Assembly (NCBI GenBank): GCA_018435605.1
Contig: JAHDNF010000002.1
Location: forward strand, 124,001 to 188,000
Length of the DNA stretch: 64,000 bases
DNA from: a bacterium
GTDB lineage: Bacteria > Auribacterota > Auribacteria > Auribacterales > Auribacteraceae
Direction: 5' to 3'
How positions within the stretch are numbered: position 1 is the stretch's first letter; each line of letters starts with the position of its first letter. Positions 9,701-18,700 of this stretch are shown one piece after another. The translations under genes were made by a program, and so were the position numbers. The notes under the pieces are model-generated. The model saw nothing but the letters and a program-made list of their open reading frames with translations. It made no database searches and had not been told where the DNA came from.

Positions 9701-12700
9701 GCAATGCGTTCTGAACGGGCGTATGCAATCCACCGATCTCGTCATAGTATCCATTTGCATCTATCAGAGAACCGTCTGTATTCAGGAAGAAAAATTCCGG
9801 TTCCGGCGCCATAATCGGTTCTGCGCCTAATTCGGCTTTAACCTGATCTTCCATAACTTTAAGCAAATTTCTAAAATCGGCAAACGGTTTTCCTTGTGAA
9901 TCCACAACATCGACGAACATGATCGCTTCAAGGGGCGATCCGTCGTAAAAATCGAGAATCCTCAACGACGAGACATCAGGTACAGCTCTGAAACCATAGG
10001 TGTTTTCGATAGTCGGCAACATTTTTCCGACCGCTTCCCTCAAAACAAAACCCTCGGCAAAAATCGGTTTTTCTTTGAGATCCTGCACTGAAATAGTCTG
10101 AAAATTCAAATCGCCGGTATGAGTCGGTATGGCGAATTTTACTCTTTTGATGCCTTTATCTTCCAGAAGCGCGATTACTTCGGAGGCTGATTCCGGTTTA
10201 CTGCGCGGCTGGAATTTTTCTATAGGATACATAAGTTCCCGAGGTTCATTATGTTCTGGGAGCATATCGTTTGCCCATATCGCGGCAAAATTAGGGGCGC
10301 CATCCTGACCTTTATATATAATTAATGTGCGCGGGTCGATACGCAACGCCATATCGCTCGCAGAAATACCGCCGTAACCGGGTATTGATGACCCATCGAA
10401 TCCTAATCCATCTTCAAGCATACTTCCAGCAAATGTATTAGGCGCAAGCACACTATGTACTTTTCCGTTGGGATCGACAAACTTTACTTCAATAAAAGCT
10501 ACTTGATGTTTCGTAATCAGCTTTGCGACGTCATCTATAGTTTTGGGTTCTTCGATATCGATATTCTGATCGTTCAGATGCCGCCCGCGCGCTACAAGAA
10601 ACTGCACAACATTTTCCGGCAGAAACGATCTGACAAAACCGCTACGTTCAAGATTATGAATCGCCTCATCCATGCTGGTAGGCAATGATACGATACCCAG
10701 TTGATCGCGTTCCTTGGATGTCATTTTATAAATATTTTTACTCACCGGAGCAACCGGTATCATGCTTTTTTCTATACCGTCAAGCCCCGCGCTGATCAAT
10801 GCCGCAAAAGCTAAATGGGTAGTACCCATCGGATCCGGCGCACGGTACTCAATACGCGCCGCACCCTTGGATTTATCCGGCCAACCCGGCACACGCACCA
10901 AAGCGGAACGATTGCGCAATCCCCACGCAAGGGCGACAGGAGCTTCATAACCTGGGGTAAGGCGTTCGTAAGAATTCGGATGCTGATTTGTCAGAGCCGA
11001 TATTTCACGGGCGCGGTTCATCAATCCTGCAATATAATTTTTAGCTGTTGCGGAAATACGCATATCGTCGAATTCGTCGGAAAACACATTTTCACCGGTA
11101 CTTATACGGCGTAAAGATTGGTGTACATGCATACCGCTTCCGTTGATATCGGGCTTGACTTTTGCTCTGAATGTAGCCTGAAGCCCGTTTCGTTTAGCCG
11201 CCTGATAAACTATATGTTTGTAAAACATTATCTGGTCTGCCATCTCCATAGCGCTACCGTGTTCCATGGGTATTTCGTATTGACCCGGGGCAACTTCATG
11301 ATGAGCGTATCTGACGCGGATTCCCGCCTGTTGAGATGCGATCATAATATCCTGAAGAGTCCGGCGTACAGCATCCGGAACTCCGGATATATCACCGTAA
11401 TATCTATTCTTATCTACCGGCTGGCCGTTTGCATCCAACAGAAAAAATTCCGGTTCTGGAGCCAAAATAGGCTCAAAATCCATCTTTTCTGCACGATCCA
11501 CGACATTTTGCAATATTCGTCTCAAATCAGCCTCAAAAGGCCTGCCTGCGCGGTCAACAAGATTCACATACATAAATAATTGTGGTGTCGATCCGTCTTT
11601 CCAATCGAGAACGCGCATTGTAGCCGGATCGGGTATTGCCCTGACATCGACAGCCGGACTGACCGACGGTATATTTCCGGTCAAATCTCTTGGCAATAAA
11701 ACGCCGTTATTCCAAATATTGTCCTGCTGTAAATCGGATAAAGACACTTCGATTTGTTTGATTTCACCGGTAGCGTCCACAACAGTCAACTGTGCCGATT
11801 TGAGATTGTGCCTGCCCATGAAATCCAACACATCTTTCTTGGAAGAGGCTTTAGGCGCGTCTATAGAGAAATCGATGGGAGTTTCCATTTTGCGCGGCGT
11901 ATTTTCTTCCGGTTTCATAGGTATCGCCCATATAGAGGCCATAACCGGCTGGCCGGGTTGTGCTTTATATATCTTCAGCCGCTCAGGGTCTATACGGACA
12001 ACCATGTCGCTTCTGGAAATAAAACCGAATCCGGCTATAGACGACCCGTCAAAGCCAACTCCGTTTTCAAGAAAATCTTTGATTTCCGAAACCGAAGCGA
12101 GTACACCGCGTATTTTGTTTTCAGGATCAAGAAACTTTATTTCTATAAAATCCACGTTATGGCGTTTAAGTGCCGCGGCAACCGTGTCTATAGTTTCAAT
12201 AGGTTCAAGATCAACCAGCTTTTCATCCGGTAAATCTTTAGCTTTTTCCAACAGATAATTCATGAAATCTTCGCCGATAAACTCACGCAGAACGGAATCG
12301 CCAGCAAGTGCTTCAACGGCCTGCGAATAGTTGCCCGGCAGAGTATCTATACCCATCGCATCAAGCTGTTGCGCCGACATTTTGTACACATTATCCGATA
12401 TGAAATCACGGGGAGTCAGTCCTTCTTTAACGCCGGTTATCCCAGCTTTGATCATAGCCGCAAATGAAAGATGCGCAGTACCCATAGGATCCGGCATACG
12501 GAATTCTATGCGAGCCGCGCCTTTACTTTCCGCAGGCCAGCCCGGCACACGAATCATGGAAGATCTGTTGCGGACACCCATAACAGGATATATAGGCGCT
12601 TCAAAACCGGGTACCAGCCGTTCGAATGAATTGGGATGCTGATTTGTCAACGCCATCAAAGCCGGAGAATGCCGAAGAATGCCTTCGGCATAAGCTAACG

Positions 12701-15700
12701 CTATAGGAGATAAATTGGACTCTGTAGGAGTATCGGAAGCAAAAATATTTTTGCCGGTCTCCATGCGAACCAATGATTGATGAACGTGCATTCCGCTTCC
12801 ATTTTGGTCGGGAAACACTTTCGCGTTGAATACCGCTTTAAACCCATGGCGAAGCGCGGTTCTTGTAACAATATATTTATATATCATTATGTCGTCCGCC
12901 ATTTCCAGCGCAGGTTTTCGGTCCATGGGTATTTCATATTGACCGGGAGCGACTTCGTGATGTACATAGCGTATTTTCATACCTATACTTTCCGCTCCTC
13001 GTATAATATCGCGCATGGTATTTTTGACACGCGCCGGCAAACTCGACGGAGTATCATAGTACTGGTTGGTATCCGGCAGAGTTCCGTCCGGATTGAGCAG
13101 GAAAAACTCCGGCTCAGGCGCGACAATGGGGGTCACGCCGAGTTGCTCCGCTTCGGCGATAACATTTTTCAGCAACTGCCGCGGTGAATTAAACAATTTA
13201 CCTGATGAATCTACGATATCGACAAACATAAATCCGTGTTTGATAGTTTTACCGTCCCGCCAGTCGAGAATGCGCAAAGTAGTCGGGTCAGGTATGACGC
13301 GCATGCCGGTTTTTATGCCCAAGGTAGGAAACTCATCCATGATATCTTCGCTTATTTCAATGCCTTCAGTGGTAATACCATCCCGCCTTAAAGCATCTAT
13401 TGGTATGTTGATAAGTTGCAATTCGCCGGAAGTGTCTGTAATAGCAAATTTAACATATTCCAGCTCGGCATTAACGAGCATATCAATGGCGTCCTGCATA
13501 TTTTCGGCGCGTTTAACTTCTTCGCGAAGAGTATATTTTCCTTTATCCTCCAGTACGCGCACTTCGTTCTGATCGGGTGACATCGGAACAGCCCATATAG
13601 AGGCAAACAACGGTTGACCGTGTTCCTGAGCCATCACAGTAAGGGTGGACGGGTCGAGGCGAGCGACCTTATCGCTTTCATAAATATCGGCAAACCCTTT
13701 TATAGACGATCCGTCAAAGCCCACTCCATCAGTAAGAAATGATTCTAATTCGCCTACAGGGGCAAGGACACCCCTAATTTTACCCTGCGGATCGGGAAAT
13801 TTTATTTCAATGAATTCCACTTTATTTTCGCTGATAACCCGTAGCACTTCGTCAGCGGTTTGTACAGTGCCGATATTTATGCGTTCTCCGAGCTCGTAAT
13901 AGCCGCGGCTGAGTATAAAATCTACAAAATCCTTTCCGAAAGCCTCATAAACAAAATATCCGTCTCCAAGCCATTTGATCGCTTGCGGCAAACTGGTTGG
14001 CAAAGAAAGGATACCCAACTCATCGCGTTGTTCCTGCGTCATGCGATAAATATTCCCTTTCGCGTAGGACTCCGATGTAATAGGCGCAGGCGGCATAATG
14101 CCTCTTTCGATACCTCTGAGTCCGGCGGCTAACATGGTTGCAAATGTCAGATGCGCATTCCCATGGGGATCGGGTGAACGCAATTCGATACGCGCAAGAC
14201 GAGGGTCTGCCCATCCGGGAACACGTACAGCGGCAGACCGGTTTTTCGGACCCCATGCCACGGCAGTTGGCGCTTCAAATCCCGGAATAAGACGGTTATA
14301 AGATTCTTTTGTCTGATTAAGAAGTGCGGTCGATTCACGCACATATTTCAAAATACCGCCGACGTACATTTGCGCCATTTGTGACAATCCAAACATTCCT
14401 TCAGAGTCGGCAAATAAATTTTCTCCTGTTTCCAGCGACCGCAAAGATTGATGAACATGCATGCCGCTACCATTGACATCGGGCGTAACTTTAGGAACGA
14501 ATGTAGCGACAAACCCGTATTTTTCAGCGACACGTGTAACCACCCATTTGAACAGCATAGTATTATCCGCCGCCTCAAGAGCGGTGCTTGCTCCGACCGG
14601 TATTTCGTACTGCGAAGGTGCTACTTCATGATGAACATACCGCACGTCAATGCCAAGGCTTTGGGAACTGAGCAAAATTTCCTGCATGGCTTTTTGTATA
14701 GCGGCATCCATACCGCCTATTTCCGAGTAGTAACCGTTTCTATCGACAAACCCTCCATCCGGCCTAAGCAAGAAAAACTCCGGTTCCGACGCCATAATAG
14801 GTTCGGCGTTGAGCTGAGTTCGGACTTTATCTTCCATTTGTTTGAGCATAGCCCGGTAATCGTCAAACGGGTTGCCTGCCGCGTCAAGTATTTCCACATA
14901 CATAACCGCCTCTAAAGGAGATCCGTCATGTAAATCAAGAATACGAAACGACGATATATCCGGACGGGAGCGAAACCCGATCTTATTTTTCAATGTGGGC
15001 AACATCTGTGCTATATGATCGTGCATTTCAATTCCGTCGTCGAATACTGTTCCTTCTTTGAGCACATCGAGTGTAACTGTCTGGAACTGAAGATTGCCTA
15101 AATGATCGGGAATAGCAAACCGAACCGAGTCGATCCCTTTAGATTCCATTTGCGCTATGACATCTTCACGTGTCTGAAGCACGGTTCGTCCCTTGAATTT
15201 TTCTACTGGGTACTTCAGTTCGCGAGGACGGTTATCTTCGGGATTCATATCTTTCGCCCAGACGACCGCGTAATTAGGAGCGCCGTTTTGTCCTTCATAA
15301 ATCAACATAGTACGCGGATCAATCCGAAGCGACATGTCGCTTGCGGATATCACGCCGTAGCCGGGTATGGACGAACCGTCGAAGCCGACGCCATCTTCAA
15401 ATAGACTTTTCGCAAATGTTTTAGGAGCCAACACGCTGTGCACCCCGCCCTGCGGATTGACAAATTTGATTTCGATAAACTGCACATTATAACTTTCAAG
15501 GCTTCGTGCCGCATCTTCAATGGTTTCTATTTTTCCGGTATCTCTGGCAAGCTCGCGAAGTTTTTTTCCTCTGAAAACAAGATACTTAAGTGCATCGTCA
15601 GGCAAAAACGATTTTACAAACTCATTGGATCGCAACTCATCAATAGCCTCATCCATGCTTGTGGGCAATGAGTTAATGCCCAAAGCATCTCGTTCGGAAC

Positions 15701-18700
15701 TGTCCATCTTATAAATATTACCGATTACAGCCGGACGTGGCGTCATCTGTTTTTCCACACCATCAAGTCCTGCATGGATAAGAGCGGCGAACGTCAAATG
15801 CGTTGCGCCCATAGGGTCAGGGCCGCGGTACTCGATACGGGCGGCGCCTTTCGATTCATCAGGCCAGCCGGGTATCCGAACCAAAGCAGAACGGTTTCGC
15901 AATCCCCATGCGATGGCAATAGGCGCTTCAAATCCGGGGGTCAACCGCTCGTAAGAGTTTGGAAACTGATTGGTAAGAGCCGATATGCCTCGGGCATGAG
16001 TCATGAGTCCTTCCACGTAACTCTTTGCTATCGGCGATAATTTCATAGGATCACTTGTATCGGAAAAAACATTTTCTCCGGTACGGATACTTCTCAAAGA
16101 CTGGTGTACATGCATACCGCTACCGTTGATATCCGGTTTGACCTTGGCGCGGAATGTAGACTGCAATCCGTTGCGTTCCGCCGCCCTGCGGACAATTTCC
16201 TTATAAAACATAATATTGTCAGCCATTACAAGAGCTTCGCCGCGGTCCATAGGTATTTCGTACTGGCCGGGAGCTACTTCGTGATGCACATACCGGACTC
16301 GCATGCCGGCATTCTGTCCGGCGATCATGATATCCTGCAAAGTTTTTCGTATGGCAGGAGCTACGCCGGAAAGATCGTCATAATATTTTTTGTTATCGAT
16401 CAGTTCGCCGTTTCTGTCGAGAAGGAAAAATTCCGGTTCCGGAGCCATAATCGGTTCAAACCCCATATTCTCGGCGCGTTCAACAGCATTCTTCAATAAC
16501 GACCGGAAATCGCCGGCAAACGGTTCGCCGTGTGAGTCCGTCAGATCGACATACATAAATAATTCAGGGGTAGACCCGTCTTTCCAATCAAGTAGCCGCA
16601 TGGTTGAAGGATCAGGTATGGCGCGCATATCCACAGTCGGTTTAAGTGTCGCCAGTTCAAAAGTAGCCTCTTTTGGCAGTGGTATTCCTTTTTGCCATAT
16701 ATCCGGCATTTCCAGATCGGCAAGCGATACCTGTATAAACTGCATGTGACCGGTCGAATCAACTACCGTAAGTCTGGCAGTGGTAATTTCTTTATCGCGC
16801 ATAATTTTGAGCACATCTTGCGGAGTTTGCGGCTGGTCGACTTTTTTCCTGAAATTTATGGGATTTTTCAGTTTGCGCGCCCTGTTTTCTTCGGGCTTCA
16901 TGGGTACTGCCCATATAGAAGCCTTTACCGGCTGGCCGGGACGTGCTTTATAAATTTTAAACCGTTCGGGGTCAAGACGCGCTACCATGTCGCTCTGATA
17001 GATATAACCAAATCCTTCAATGGACGACCCGTCAAATCCGACTCCGTTTTCAAGAAAATCGTTTATCTCGCCTACCGGCGCGAGCACGCTTCGTATTTTA
17101 CCGTTGGGGTCAAGGAATTTTATCTCGATAAAATCAACTCCGTTCCGCTGTATTTGTTCGGCTACATCGTCTATCGTTTCAGTCGGGCGTATGTCGATTA
17201 CGTCCGGCAAAGCGCGTTCTACAAATTGATAATCCGCTTTAGCGCCCAACAGAGATTGCTTCAGTTTCAAGTCGATTGCTTTGAGCAGATATTGATTCTC
17301 CCGTTCAAGGTGGCTGATAACTTCGCTGTGCATAGGGTAATCGTCTTTGATGAGGTTTATAACCTGCTCAAAACGTTCCTCATCGTTCATGCCGATAAGG
17401 TCGATTTCGCGGTGATCCACAAGATGTGTTCCTGCGAGTAGCAACATAGTGCGAAGCGTCTTGTCACCGAGTTCGTTGTCAAACCCGTACTGTTCATATC
17501 GTTCGAGTTTTTTCAAAGTCACAAAAAACTCGATAACTGCGTGTTTATATTCGTTTATTTCCTGTTCAGTCATTTCGAGTGTTCGAAGAGCGCGAACTAC
17601 ATGCGGTTCGTATACATTGAACAGAAACCCGTGTTCAATCTGCGCGAACAGAAGTCCGATACTGCGCAATGCGTTAACGTCAACCATGATAGAAAAATTA
17701 TCCATATTGACGGAGCTCAACTTCCCGCCATTTATTGCCAACCGTATCCAGAGGCGCTCGTCAATCCCCTCGTATTTGTCATGGAGCAATTCGGCCATAT
17801 CGGCTATCAGATTACCGTAATAATCGAGTAAAACTTCTAGGTATTTCTCATTGTTCTCATGTCTCTCCAACTCGCTTAAACGGCGTTCCACATTGGCATT
17901 CGGTACGTTACGTCCTATATCCTTGATCATATCCATAATGTGCGTATTGTTCAAAATTCTATTTCTCGACTTGCTGTGAATCGACAGCGAATACCTGCCT
18001 GTTCTGTCGAGTTTGATAAACGCCAGCGGTATCGATTCGGCTACCGAATCAACAAGCCGCGGGGCGTTTTTGACAATGTTGTTATACACTGAATACGGCA
18101 ATATTTCCTGAACGATTTGTTCATCAACCACCGCATCGATCGGCCTGCGCGCGTCGGGCAGAATAAGCGGGGCATTGAAATCGAGCTGATTATAAAACGT
18201 ATAAACAAGAGGCACGTTATCTATGCTGACGACCGCAAACAAAACTGAACCGATTTTTCTGACTTCTCTGATATCTATGGACGGCGCATAAGCAACCTGC
18301 CATTCGCGCAAAACATCGTTCGCCCTGTCGACTGCGGCACGCAGACCGTCTTTGAAAAAATCGGCATCTGACTGAACCATCTCGCGAACCGCGTTTCCTG
18401 CCATATGAGCACGCATTAAATTACCGAACTGGCGTTTGCGTTCTCTGTTGACAATAGGTGTTTCGGACATCCATGACGCTATTGCAAGGCTACTTGCGGC
18501 CGCTCGGTCAACGATGGTCTGAGCGGATGAGTCACCCCTTAGCAACTCAAGATAAGAAGTGGTTTCAGGCAATGAATTGACACGCGGGGTAACAACGACG
18601 TATCCTATGTTCTCATCTTTAAGTTCCTGTTTCAGGCCTTCAGTATGAAATCCGCCCGCTATCAATACAGCCGTGTCAGCGTCGAATTGATCCATACGGC

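Noticed and set aside
11719-12258. Plus-strand frames of 100-250 codons inside the GS array (also 13066-13572 and 16692-17441)
   Set aside because: They recur at equivalent places of each GS module, as expected for shadows of a repeated coding sequence, and have low-complexity translations.
7260-17200. The six GS modules as an assembly artefact or recent repeat expansion
   Set aside because: The modules differ at many codons and the two A-B-C blocks have diverged throughout, so collapsed or chimeric repeats are unlikely.
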